Shown piece by piece: positions 1 to 7,947 of a stretch of 60,221 nucleotides of DNA. The stretch lies in the NCBI GenBank assembly GCA_024641135.1, contig JAHEDS010000006.1, forward strand, positions 3,901 to 64,121. The letters run 5' to 3'. Position 1 is the stretch's first letter; each line of letters opens with the position of its first letter. Below the pieces are notes generated by a model that was not told the DNA's origin, did not search any database, and was given only the letters and a program-made list of their open reading frames with translations. This DNA is from Flavobacteriales bacterium (GTDB lineage: Bacteria; Bacteroidota; Bacteroidia; Flavobacteriales; Flavobacteriaceae). Position numbers and translations under genes: made by a program.

Positions 1-111
1 TTATATCTATATTTACTTGTAACACATATACTCTTTTATCGTCTATCTTTGTATATCATTATATGAGTTAGGAAAAAATATTTTGATTTATTTGAATTAG
101 TCACTCAAATT

Positions 112-139
112 AAAAGCCTTGTTTATCAAGGCTTTTTTT
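112..139 (+). terminator. Rho-independent terminator
   Basis: A perfect 10-bp stem, AAAAGCCTTG (112-121) with CAAGGCTTTT (127-136), encloses a 5-nt loop and runs into seven T residues. It ends either a gene lying left of the window or a short transcript started from the TATCTTTG box at 44-51. Confidence 0.85.
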
Positions 140-340
140 ATGTAAGTTAGTTTTATTGATAGGATTAAAGAAGTTAAAATTAAAGAAAGTAATTTTTAAT
201 ATTTTAATAGATTTGAAGGCTTAAATTAAATAAATCTAAAAATAAAGTTCATATGTTTCTAATAACCTGGAGCATAAGAAATATGGTAGTTATTGTTATT
301 ATATATTAGCTTTTTAATTTAGAAATACCTACGATTTTTC

Positions 341-372
341 TTGCAAATGAAAAATTAGATTGTTTATATTTG
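341..372 (+). promoter_or_regulatory. Promoter of tRNA-Gly (TTG-N21-TATATTTG)
   Basis: TTG at 341-343 and TATATTTG at 365-372 are separated by 21 bp. This fits the Bacteroidota -33/-7 consensus (TTG, 17-23 bp, TAnnTTTG). The tRNA begins 11 bp downstream. Confidence 0.75.
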
Positions 373-382
373 TATTGGAATT

Positions 383-455
383 GCGGGAGTAGCTCAGTTG
401 GTAGAGCGTCAGCCTTCCAAGCTGAATGTCGCCGGTTCGAACCCGGTCTCCCGCT
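383..455 (+). tRNA. tRNA-Gly (anticodon UCC)
   Basis: The full cloverleaf can be read: a 7-bp acceptor stem (GCGGGAG/CTCCCGC), a D-arm with AGCTCAGTTGGTAGAGC, an anticodon loop CTTCCAA giving anticodon TCC, and a T-arm with GGTTCGAACCC. The discriminator base is T and CCA is not encoded. It decodes GGA (and GGG by wobble). A terminator hairpin follows five bases later. Confidence 0.97.
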
Positions 456-459
456 CAAG

Positions 460-489
460 AAAATCTTCATCTTTTGATGGAGATTTTTT
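460..489. terminator. Terminator between tRNA-Gly and pepE
   Basis: AAAATCTTCATC (460-471) pairs with GATGGAGATTTT (476-487) around a TTTT loop, with one G-U pair, and is followed by T residues. It lies between the tRNA and the convergent pepE stop codon and could act in both directions. Confidence 0.75.
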
Positions 490-1195
490 ATTTTAAACCA
501 TTAAGTTCTGTTTCAGGTGAAACTTCGTATGGTATTTTGTTTTGTTCAAAAATGCGGGCTGATAAACTTCCTTTTAATATTATAGAATTCCCTTTAACAA
601 ATAACCAACTTCCTTCTCTTAATCCAATTACTGGGGGAGAATTGAAACTATGAAATTCTTTAATACGAGTTTCTCTGGTCTCTCCCATATGTTTTAAAGT
701 AGTGTCCGGATCTAAATAATGCGGATTTAAATTAAAAGGCACCAACCCTAAAGCATTAAAATTTGGTGGATAAATAATAGGCATATCATTGGTGTTATTT
801 ATCGTTAGACCGCAAATATTACTTCCTGCACTGGTTCCTAAATAAGGTGTTCCTTTAATAACTGATTCTTTTAAGATTGATATAAGTTTGTTTTTGTATA
901 GCTGATTTAACAGTACAAATGTATTGCCACCACCAACAAAAATAGCTTCGGCCTTTTCAATTGCCGAAACAGGATTTTCATAATTATGAATACCATTTAC
1001 CGATTTGTTTATTTTTGAGAAAGCCTCCTTGACTTTTTCGGTATACTCATCATGAGATATACCTCCAGGTCTTGCATATGGAATAAAAAGTATGGTTTTT
1101 ACATCTTTGAAAAACACTGTTAACTCTTCTAAAAGGTATTCTAAATAATTACTACCATGGACAGTAGAGGTGCTTGCAATAATGATATTTTTCAT
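488..1195 (-). CDS. pepE: Dipeptidase E (alpha-aspartyl dipeptidase)
   Basis: A 235-residue protein of peptidase family S51, cytoplasmic, hydrolysing dipeptides with N-terminal aspartate. The nucleophile motif GTSAGSN places the catalytic serine at about Ser122. The following TNDMPI segment (Asp137) and the NPHYLDP segment (His about 159) supply the other active-site residues expected from the Salmonella enzyme. The length matches the family (about 230 residues). The ATG start at 1195 is the only sensible one. It is monocistronic, convergent with tRNA-Gly and separated from it by a terminator hairpin. Confidence 0.93.
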   Translation of the reverse strand: MKNIIIASTSTVHGSNYLEYLLEELTVFFKDVKTILFIPYARPGGISHDEYTEKVKEAFSKINKSVNGIHNYENPVSAIEKAEAIFVGGGNTFVLLNQLYKNKLISILKESVIKGTPYLGTSAGSNICGLTINNTNDMPIIYPPNFNALGLVPFNLNPHYLDPDTTLKHMGETRETRIKEFHSFNSPPVIGLREGSWLFVKGNSIILKGSLSARIFEQNKIPYEVSPETELNGLK

Positions 1196-1308
1196 TTATT
1201 TTGATTTTTGTAAAAGTAATTAATTGAAAGGATTAACAAAATTTTATATTCTTTTTTCAATTATTTTAAGATTTGATAACCGTTATTTATATCTTTAATG
1301 ATATGTGG

Positions 1309-2124
1309 ATGAAGCGACTTATATTATTATTTATTTTTTTATTAAACCTGACGATTATATATAGTCAAGATAGTCAGCGCATTTCAATAAATGGAGTGAT
1401 TCTATCAGAAAATCAGGATGTTGAAGGAGTAACTGTTTTTAATTCATCCTCAAATACTGGAACTATTACCAATAAGGAAGGCGAATTTATTTTGGAAGTG
1501 GCTTTAAATGATCGTATCGAAGTTTCTGCCTTACAGTTTAATTCTATTTCATTAACTGTGAATGAAGAGGTAATGAAGTCAAAACAAATAAAAATTTATT
1601 TAGTAGAACATATTAATCAATTGGATGCAGTGTTACTTTCAACTGGATTAATAGGTAATATGGCTTTAGATATAGATAATGTCAAAATGCTAAAGGAAAT
1701 CGAATTAAATATGGGAAATAAGAATATGGCCTATGAATATAATGATGATAAAGCGTTTGATAGTAGGGTAACCGCCAATAATTTAAATGTTTTAATGAAT
1801 AAAGGGCAATTTTATAATGGAGTTGATCTGGTGGCTATTACTGGAGGTATTTATAGTTTACTAGTAAAACCAAAAAGTAGCAATATTGAAATAAAAAGCA
1901 CCTCTTTAAATACTAATTCACAAAATATTACAAATATTTTTTCTCATAAAACTATAAGTCAAAATTTTAAAATCCCACAGGAAAAAGTGCTTGATTTTCT
2001 TGCCTTTTTAGAACCAATAGAAATTAATCAAGAATTGTTTAAACTCGAAAATCAATTGCAACTTATTGACTTTTTAGAAACTCAAAGTAAATTGTATTTA
2101 AAAGAAAATGATATTAAAAATTAA
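1309..2124 (+). CDS. Secreted carboxypeptidase-like regulatory domain protein, first of a pair
   Basis: The start is placed at ATG 1309, giving 271 residues, because from there the protein opens with a clean signal peptide (MKRLILLFIFLL..., ending near YSQ). The frame extends upstream only through a TTG. Residues about 25-100 form a beta-sandwich carboxypeptidase-regulatory/CNA-B-like domain (INGVILSENQDVEGVTVFNS, TNKEGEF), followed by INQLDAVLLSTG. This is the layout of the N-terminal extension and TonB-box region of SusC-like receptors, but no beta-barrel follows. The C-terminal half is alpha-helical. The gene overlaps the next one by 17 bp, and that gene encodes a paralogue, so the two are probably one operon. 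Function unknown. Confidence 0.8.
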   Translation: MKRLILLFIFLLNLTIIYSQDSQRISINGVILSENQDVEGVTVFNSSSNTGTITNKEGEFILEVALNDRIEVSALQFNSISLTVNEEVMKSKQIKIYLVEHINQLDAVLLSTGLIGNMALDIDNVKMLKEIELNMGNKNMAYEYNDDKAFDSRVTANNLNVLMNKGQFYNGVDLVAITGGIYSLLVKPKSSNIEIKSTSLNTNSQNITNIFSHKTISQNFKIPQEKVLDFLAFLEPIEINQELFKLENQLQLIDFLETQSKLYLKENDIKN

Positions 2125-2884
2125 GGACCTCTTAATTCTTTTAATGGTAATTAAATTTCAATCAGTTGTTTCTCAAACAGTCGAAATAAACGGTAAAATT
2201 GAAAGTAAATTAGACGTGGAAAATATTCACGTTATTAACAAAACTGCAAAAGTATTTACAATTACAAATAAATTGGGGGAGTTTAAAATAAATATTAAAC
2301 TTAAAGATACCTTGGTCTTTTCTTCAATTCAACACCAAACTAAAGCTATTGTAGTAAATGAAGAAATTCTTTTACATAAAGAAATTTTAGTTGTATTAGA
2401 AGAATATATTAATCAATTAGATGAGGTTGTTGTGGGTAAAGTATTAACGGGTGATTTATTTTCAGATGTTGACAAAGTAGAGGGTAATCCACCAATAAAT
2501 TTTTACGATGTAGGGATTCCAGGATATACTGGAAAAATTGCTACTCAAAGTGAAAGAAGACTAAATGAAGCAACCACTGGAGGAGGGTTTATTCCACTTA
2601 ACCCTATATTAAACGCTATTTCTGGGAGAACTAAAATGTTGAAAAAACAAGTAGCTTTAGAGGCTAAAGTTGAATTGTTATTCAGTATTAAAGCGAGGTT
2701 GTCGGAAGAATTTTTTACTTCAAATCCGCTAGACAAGGACTTAATTATGGATTTTTTTTATTTCTGTTCTGATGATAAAGACTTTATGGTTTTTTGCAGT
2801 AAACAAACAGATTTCAAGATTCTTTTGTTTTTAAAAATGAAGTACAATCAATATTTAGATAATTTAAAGTTAAATAAAGATTAA
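2108..2884 (+). CDS. Secreted carboxypeptidase-like regulatory domain protein, second of a pair
   Basis: A 258-residue paralogue of the preceding gene, overlapping it by 17 bp in another frame. A short signal peptide ends near VVSQ. A regulatory-domain beta-sandwich (about residues 25-105) is followed by INQLDEVVVG, which closely resembles the TonB-box linker of SusC proteins. A glycine-rich stretch follows (TTGGGFIPLNPILNAISG, near residue 155) and then a helical C-terminus. The protein stops where an outer-membrane barrel would be expected to begin. Such short proteins are common in Flavobacteriia but have no assigned function; a periplasmic role is inferred from the signal peptide only. 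Confidence 0.82.
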   Translation: MILKIKDLLILLMVIKFQSVVSQTVEINGKIESKLDVENIHVINKTAKVFTITNKLGEFKINIKLKDTLVFSSIQHQTKAIVVNEEILLHKEILVVLEEYINQLDEVVVGKVLTGDLFSDVDKVEGNPPINFYDVGIPGYTGKIATQSERRLNEATTGGGFIPLNPILNAISGRTKMLKKQVALEAKVELLFSIKARLSEEFFTSNPLDKDLIMDFFYFCSDDKDFMVFCSKQTDFKILLFLKMKYNQYLDNLKLNKD

Positions 2885-2956
2885 TTTTTTTTGGAATGAT
2901 TATTGAATTATCGAAAAGAGTTACTTTTAAGCACTTATAAATTGATTCAATTCTAA

Positions 2957-3460
2957 ATGAAAACAATAAAAATATTTCTTTTAATAGCCTGTATCCCGCT
3001 TTTGGCGTTTACGAGTTTTCATAAATATTATATAAGTGTTACTCAAGTAGATTATATTCAAAAGCAACTATCGGTTCAAATTACCACTCGGATATTTATT
3101 GATGATTTTGAAAAAGTTCTGCGGGAGCGATATAATCAGGATATTGTCTTAGCTGGAAAAGAAGAAACAAAAGACGCTAATAAATATATCGAGAAGTATT
3201 TGGAAGATAAGATTAAGGTTAAAATAAATAATCAAGAGATGACTCTAAATTTTATCGGAAAAGAATATGATACTGATATAGTGTTAGGTTACCTAGAAAT
3301 ACCTAATGTAAAGCAAATAAATTCTATTGAAATTACTAACGAGGTGTTGTTTGACTTATTTGACGAACAACAAAATATGATTAAAACCAAAATCAATTCT
3401 AAAGAGAAAAGCTTTTTACTGAATATAGATAATAAAAAAGCTGTGTTAAATTTTAACTAA
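2957..3460 (+). CDS. DUF6702 family protein
   Basis: A 167-residue protein with an N-terminal signal peptide or membrane anchor (about residues 1-20) and a single domain recognised as DUF6702. It is rich in charged beta-strands, for example HKYYISVTQVDYI and QITTRIFIDDFE. The family is regularly found immediately upstream of an M1-type metallopeptidase in Flavobacteriaceae, as here with a 107-bp gap. That neighbourhood suggests a shared periplasmic role, but the function is unknown. The ATG at 2957 begins directly at the signal sequence. Confidence 0.8.
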   Translation: MKTIKIFLLIACIPLLAFTSFHKYYISVTQVDYIQKQLSVQITTRIFIDDFEKVLRERYNQDIVLAGKEETKDANKYIEKYLEDKIKVKINNQEMTLNFIGKEYDTDIVLGYLEIPNVKQINSIEITNEVLFDLFDEQQNMIKTKINSKEKSFLLNIDNKKAVLNFN

Positions 3461-3567
3461 AAAGCATAAATTCATTCATTAATTGATTATTTTCGACCGC
3501 CTTTTATTTAATTTTTTAAATTATTCTTAATTAAGGCTCATTTATATTCATAATTTAAAGTTTTACG

Positions 3568-5862
3568 ATGAAAAAACCTATTTTTTGCTTTCTATCGATT
3601 CTTCTTATTGCAGGAGGACTAATGGCTCAAAATGAAGAGCCAACAAAGGCTAAATCAGGCCATACAAACAATAATAAATTCAAGCAGTTATATGATGAAT
3701 TTGCTACTCCTAATATGTTTAGAACGGCCTCTGGCGCTCCGGGACCAGCCTATTATCAGCAACAAGCTGATTATAAAATGGATATAGAATTAGATGATGT
3801 CAATGCAAAATTATCTGGTAGTGAAACCATCACTTACACTAATAATTCACCAGATGAATTAAAATACCTATGGGTTCAGCTTGATCAGAATATGAGAGCA
3901 AAAGATTCAAAATCACCACTTATTGAAGGGGGTGGTTATGGCCCTGTAACATCTGCTTCAAGGTTTGTGAGTTCTTATATGAAAGAGCCTTTTGATGGGG
4001 GATTTAATATTCTGGAAGTAAAGGACGCGAATGGGAATAAGCTTGAATATATGATAAATATGACGATGATGCGAATAGAATTGCCAACTTCGCTTAAGTC
4101 GGGACAGCAATTTTCATTTTTTATAAAATGGTGGTATAATATAAATGATCATGTAAAAGATGGAGGAAGATCTGGTTATGAATACTTTCCTGATACAGAC
4201 AACAGAATTTATGTCATGGCTCAATTTTATCCAAGAATGGCTGTTTATAGTGATGTAGAAGGCTGGCAAAATTCTCAGTTTTGGGGAAGAGATGAATTCG
4301 CTTTGACATTTGGGAATTTCGAAGTAAATATTACCGTTCCAGCAGATCATATATTAGATGGTACAGGAAGACTGGTTAATAGAAAAGAGGTGTTTTCAAA
4401 GGATATGTTGGATCGCTATGAAAAAGCAAAGAAGACATATGATGAACCTGTAAAAATTGTGACACAGGCTGAAGCTGAAGCTGCAGAAATACAAAAAAGC
4501 ACCAAGAAAAAAACATGGAAGTTATCGGCTGAAAATGTCCGTGATTTTGGTTTTGCTACTTCAAGAAAATTCATTTGGGATATGATGGCTGTAAAAATTG
4601 GTGGTAAAGATGTGATGGCAGTCTCATTATATCCAAAAGAAGGCAATCCGCTTTGGGAAGACTGGTCTACAAAAACAGTTGCGAGTACTTTAATTTCATA
4701 TTCAAGAATGACCTTTGATTATCCTTACCATAAGGCTATATCTGTTCATGCTCCCATGGGAATGGAATATCCAATGATTTGCTACAATTTTGGAAGACCA
4801 GAAAAAGATGGTACTTATAGTGACCGGGTAAAATATGGTATGATGGGTGTTATTATTCATGAAGTAGGGCATAATTTTTTCCCGATGATTGTAAATAGTG
4901 ATGAGCGCCAATGGACTTGGATGGATGAAGGCTTAAATTCATTTGTACAGTATGTGGCAGAGCAGGATTTTGCAAAAAAATATCCTACCGCTCTTTCACC
5001 AGAGGATAAAACATTTCCTTCTAGACGAGGTCCTGCAAAAAATATTATCTCGTATATGGGAGGTGATCAAGATTTTATTTCACCTATTATGAGTAAAGGT
5101 CTTAATGTGCATCAATTTGGTGAAAATGCCTATGGAAAACCAGCAACTGCATTAAATATATTAAGAGAAACGGTGATGGGGCGTGATCTTTTTGATTATT
5201 CATTTAGAGAATATGCACATCGCTGGATGTTTAAACACCCAACGCCTGAAGATTTTTTTAGAACTATGGAAGATGCATCAGCATTTGATTTAGATTGGTA
5301 TTGGAGAGGTTGGTTTTATACGACTGACTGGGTTGATATAGGTGTTAAAGAAGTGAAAAAATATTATGTATCTTCTAAACCAAATGACTATGGTAAAAGA
5401 GTGGCGAGATGGTATAATGTAAATCCAGAAGATTTGATTTATATGGTGGAAGAAGGTAGTGAAGGTTTTGAAGATAGTATGAGAGATACATCACCAATGG
5501 ATTCCTCTGCTAGTTTAAAAGAATACCTTATGGATAATTTTACGCCAGAACAACGCCAAGCAATTAAAAATCCAAAATATTTTTACAGTGTCACTTTTGA
5601 TAAGCCAGGAGGATTAGTGATGCCAATTATTGTTGAGTATACCTATGCAGATGGCTCGAAAAAAAGAGAAACGTATCCAGCCGAAATTTGGAGATTAAAT
5701 GACAATGAAGTGAGTAAAACCATAGCGTCAGAAAAGGAAATAGTCAGCATAATAGTTGATCCAGATTTAGAAACAGCCGATATTGATACTTCAAATAATT
5801 CTTGGCCGAAGGAAATAAAACAAAGTGACTTTGATAAGTTTAAGGACAAGGTTAAAAATTAA
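3568..5862 (+). CDS. Secreted M1 family zinc metallopeptidase
   Basis: A 764-residue protein with a signal peptide (cleaved near GLMAQ). The gluzincin signature is intact: H431-E-V-G-H435, then a gap of 18 residues to Glu454 in WMDEGLN, supplying the three zinc ligands and the catalytic glutamate. The usual GAMEN exopeptidase motif is replaced by GMEYP, the form seen in this Bacteroidota subgroup. The N-terminal part is a beta-rich aminopeptidase domain and the C-terminal part has the helical and beta regions that complete the fold. It probably degrades peptides in the periplasm or outside the cell. A terminator hairpin follows seven bases after the stop codon. Confidence 0.92.
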   Translation: MKKPIFCFLSILLIAGGLMAQNEEPTKAKSGHTNNNKFKQLYDEFATPNMFRTASGAPGPAYYQQQADYKMDIELDDVNAKLSGSETITYTNNSPDELKYLWVQLDQNMRAKDSKSPLIEGGGYGPVTSASRFVSSYMKEPFDGGFNILEVKDANGNKLEYMINMTMMRIELPTSLKSGQQFSFFIKWWYNINDHVKDGGRSGYEYFPDTDNRIYVMAQFYPRMAVYSDVEGWQNSQFWGRDEFALTFGNFEVNITVPADHILDGTGRLVNRKEVFSKDMLDRYEKAKKTYDEPVKIVTQAEAEAAEIQKSTKKKTWKLSAENVRDFGFATSRKFIWDMMAVKIGGKDVMAVSLYPKEGNPLWEDWSTKTVASTLISYSRMTFDYPYHKAISVHAPMGMEYPMICYNFGRPEKDGTYSDRVKYGMMGVIIHEVGHNFFPMIVNSDERQWTWMDEGLNSFVQYVAEQDFAKKYPTALSPEDKTFPSRRGPAKNIISYMGGDQDFISPIMSKGLNVHQFGENAYGKPATALNILRETVMGRDLFDYSFREYAHRWMFKHPTPEDFFRTMEDASAFDLDWYWRGWFYTTDWVDIGVKEVKKYYVSSKPNDYGKRVARWYNVNPEDLIYMVEEGSEGFEDSMRDTSPMDSSASLKEYLMDNFTPEQRQAIKNPKYFYSVTFDKPGGLVMPIIVEYTYADGSKKRETYPAEIWRLNDNEVSKTIASEKEIVSIIVDPDLETADIDTSNNSWPKEIKQSDFDKFKDKVKN

Positions 5863-5868
5863 CTAATG

Positions 5869-5895
5869 AAGCCGATTTTTTATAGTCGGCTTTTT
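5869..5895 (+). terminator. Terminator after the M1 peptidase gene
   Basis: AAGCCGA (5869-5875) pairs with TCGGCTT (5886-5892) around a 10-nt loop, followed by T residues. The end of the T-tract is also the -33 TTG (5894-5896) of the tatA promoter, so terminator and promoter are fused. Confidence 0.8.
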
Positions 5896-5925
5896 GTTAT
5901 TATATCGAAACACTCACTATATTTG
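5894..5925 (+). promoter_or_regulatory. tatA promoter (TTG-N21-TATATTTG)
   Basis: TTG at 5894-5896, 21 bp, then TATATTTG at 5918-5925: a full match to the Bacteroidota consensus. The expected transcription start, about 5 nt after the -7 box, falls on or next to the GTG at 5930. Confidence 0.75.
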
Positions 5926-5929
5926 TACC

Positions 5930-6217
5930 GTGATACATCAACCAACATTTCTGTTTATAAGTGGTGCTGAAATAGCATTCATACTTTTTATTGTAGTAAT
6001 GGTTTTTGGCGCAGATAAGATTCCTGAAATAGCACGTGGTTTAGGAAAAGGTATGCGTGTTCTTAAGGATGCCACTAACGATATAAAAAGTGAGATTACA
6101 AAAAGCGCAGAAAAGAATGGCCTTGATACGGGTATAACCAAAGAATTAGGGGAAGAGCTTAAGAAGGTTAAAGATGATATTGAGGACTTTACAGGATCTG
6201 TAAAGCGTAAATTGTAA
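5930..6217 (+). CDS. tatA: Twin-arginine translocase subunit TatA/TatE
   Basis: A 95-residue protein of the pore-forming TatA family. One N-terminal membrane helix (ISGAEIAFILFIVVMVFG) is followed by the hallmark FGADKIPEIARGLGKG hinge and amphipathic helix, then a charged tail (DATNDIKSEI). I place the start at GTG 5930. The longer frame opens at TTG 5894, but that TTG is the -33 promoter element and sits in the preceding terminator. The GTG lies about five bases after the -7 box, so the mRNA may be leaderless. The gene ends exactly where the convergent O-methyltransferase gene ends. TatC is not in the window. Confidence 0.9.
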   Translation: MIHQPTFLFISGAEIAFILFIVVMVFGADKIPEIARGLGKGMRVLKDATNDIKSEITKSAEKNGLDTGITKELGEELKKVKDDIEDFTGSVKRKL

Positions 6218-6859
6218 TTACTTTTTTCTACTAATTGTTAAACCATCTCTTATGGGTAATACAATTGTTTCTATTCGCTGGTCTAGTTTTAAAAGTTTAT
6301 TATATTCTAATAAAGCTTTTGTTGAATAATCGTCTTCGTTTAAAGGCTCAATAACTTTTCCACTCCAAAGTACATTATCAGACAAAATAATACCTTTTGT
6401 ATTTAATTTATCCATTATAATGTTAAAATAAGCAGGATAGTTGTCTTTATCGGCATCAATGAAAACAAGGTCAAACATTATATTCATTTTAGGAATAATC
6501 TCTAAAGCATCTCCTAAGTGCTGAATAATTTGCTTGCCATAGGGTGATTTATCAAAATAGCTTCTTTGAAAATCGAATAATTCTTCATTAATATCAATAG
6601 TATGTAATTGGCCATCGCTTTGCATACCTTCAGCCAAACATAATGCAGAATAACCAGTATAGGTTCCAATTTCCAAAATATGTTTTGGGTGTGCTATTTT
6701 TGAAATCATACTCAAGATTCTACCTTGGTAATGGCCGCTTAACATGCGAGGTTGCAGAATTTTTTGATAGGTTTCTCTGGTTAATTCCTGCAATAATTCT
6801 GGTTCGTTTTCAGAGTGACTCACCACATAATCATCAAGCGCTTCAGGTATAAAATGCAT
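6218..6859 (-). CDS. Class I SAM-dependent O-methyltransferase
   Basis: A 213-residue protein of the catechol-O-methyltransferase-like family (O-methyltransferase family 3). Motif I is HILEIGTYTGYSALCLA (about residues 59-75), and LVFIDADKDNY supplies the metal- and SAM-binding aspartates typical of Mg2+-dependent catechol methyltransferases. Its ATG overlaps the stop codon of the upstream ACMS decarboxylase gene by one base (TAATG), implying translational coupling and membership of the kynurenine operon. The substrate is unknown; an ortho-hydroxylated aromatic such as 3-hydroxyanthranilate or a related intermediate would fit the context, but that is inference. The gene also occurs as a general conserved gene in Bacteroidota. 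Confidence 0.88.
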   Translation of the reverse strand: MHFIPEALDDYVVSHSENEPELLQELTRETYQKILQPRMLSGHYQGRILSMISKIAHPKHILEIGTYTGYSALCLAEGMQSDGQLHTIDINEELFDFQRSYFDKSPYGKQIIQHLGDALEIIPKMNIMFDLVFIDADKDNYPAYFNIIMDKLNTKGIILSDNVLWSGKVIEPLNEDDYSTKALLEYNKLLKLDQRIETIVLPIRDGLTISRKK

Positions 6860-7941
6860 TAGGATAGTATTCTTTTAATTAAATTTTGTTTGGCATTTTC
6901 ATCATCACCACATAACCATTGTATCACATTATCTTCCCAAATAGCATTACGCTCATTTTCAGTAATGATTTTTTGTTCCATTGCAAGATCTAATATTTTT
7001 CCTGGATAAGAAGATTGTTTTAAACTTTCCATTTCTCCTAATGGATAAGGGTCGTCCAATCCCATTAGAACTTGTTTAGAACCTTGATTTTTAATTAATA
7101 ATTGCAAAGAACCAGTGTCGTGAACTAAGGTGTCAAAGAAAATGTTTTTATGGCCAACGGCCTTTCTTGGGTGATGTTTCCCCTCAAATAAATCGGGCCG
7201 GCCATCAAAACCTTGAATGCGTCTTCCTAAATTAATTTGTGCTAATTGTCCACCATGCGCAAAGCAAGTACGCATATTAGGGTATTTTTCTTGATAGCCA
7301 TTAAGTGTTAAAAAATGATAAGCATCAGCGCATTGAGCTAGCATCCAGATAAGATGAAAACGCCACGAGGTATTTTCAAGTTTTATGAATTTTTCACCAT
7401 CATATGGATGTATTTCAACCGCCAGGTTGTATTTGTTCGCCAGTTCAAAAATAGGTTCGTTTTCTTCATCAAAAATGCATCGCCAGGTACCAATGGTATC
7501 CATATAATGAGTTGGTAAACATAATAGCTGCAGACCATGTGATTCAACACAACGCTCTATTTCCCAACAGGCACTTCTTACAAATCCAGGATGTACAACA
7601 AATCCACAAGTAAATTTACTGGGGTTTTCATGCTGAATCTTAGCGTTAAAATCATTTTGAAATCGAAGGGCCTGCTTCATTTCTTCAACACGTAAACCAT
7701 TACCATAAAGCTGAGATAAATTAAGAACAACAGCGTGATCAATTTTAAAACGCTCCATCCATTCTAATTTTTCATGCAGAAAGAAACTGGAATCTGTCAC
7801 AGGCCGGCTCCAGTCTTTTTGAAGCATAAATTTCCGATCTTTATCAACCCAGAAAATTCCTTTTTCCCTCATAAAATCTGGAATTTCTTCAGGATAAGGT
7901 AATAAATGTGAATGGCCGTTAATTCTTAATTTAGGTTTCAT
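6859..7941 (-). CDS. nbaD: 2-amino-3-carboxymuconate-6-semialdehyde decarboxylase (ACMSD)
   Basis: A 360-residue amidohydrolase-superfamily enzyme that converts ACMS to 2-aminomuconate 6-semialdehyde, diverting the intermediate from quinolinate. Expected zinc ligands are visible: His10 and His12 in INGHSHLLP, His178 in AVEIHPYDG and Asp296 in MGLDDPYP. The catalytic histidine is His229 in FAHGGQ. It lies six bases downstream of the dioxygenase gene that makes its unstable substrate and overlaps the O-methyltransferase start by one base. Length and motifs match the bacterial enzymes (EC 4.1.1.45). Confidence 0.92.
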   Translation of the reverse strand: MKPKLRINGHSHLLPYPEEIPDFMREKGIFWVDKDRKFMLQKDWSRPVTDSSFFLHEKLEWMERFKIDHAVVLNLSQLYGNGLRVEEMKQALRFQNDFNAKIQHENPSKFTCGFVVHPGFVRSACWEIERCVESHGLQLLCLPTHYMDTIGTWRCIFDEENEPIFELANKYNLAVEIHPYDGEKFIKLENTSWRFHLIWMLAQCADAYHFLTLNGYQEKYPNMRTCFAHGGQLAQINLGRRIQGFDGRPDLFEGKHHPRKAVGHKNIFFDTLVHDTGSLQLLIKNQGSKQVLMGLDDPYPLGEMESLKQSSYPGKILDLAMEQKIITENERNAIWEDNVIQWLCGDDENAKQNLIKRILS

Positions 7942-7947
7942 AAAAAT

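Larger units (their letters stand above)
1..382. other. Intergenic region before tRNA-Gly
   Basis: No convincing coding region is present. The stretch holds a TATCTTTG box on the plus strand (44-51), a strong terminator hairpin (112-139), about 200 bases of very AT-rich sequence with no recognisable structure, and the tRNA promoter (341-372). An 18-codon ATG frame at 253 has nothing to support it. Confidence 0.7.

Noticed and set aside
426-653. 75-codon plus-strand frame beginning in the tRNA
   Set aside because: It starts inside tRNA-Gly and then reads antisense through the 3' part of pepE, whose catalytic motifs establish the minus-strand gene.
1273-1308. TTG-initiated extension of the first regulatory-domain protein
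   Set aside because: It would place 12 residues before a complete signal peptide that begins at ATG 1309.
5894-5929. TTG-initiated extension of tatA
   Set aside because: The TTG is the -33 promoter element and lies in the terminator T-tract; the added residues do not match TatA.
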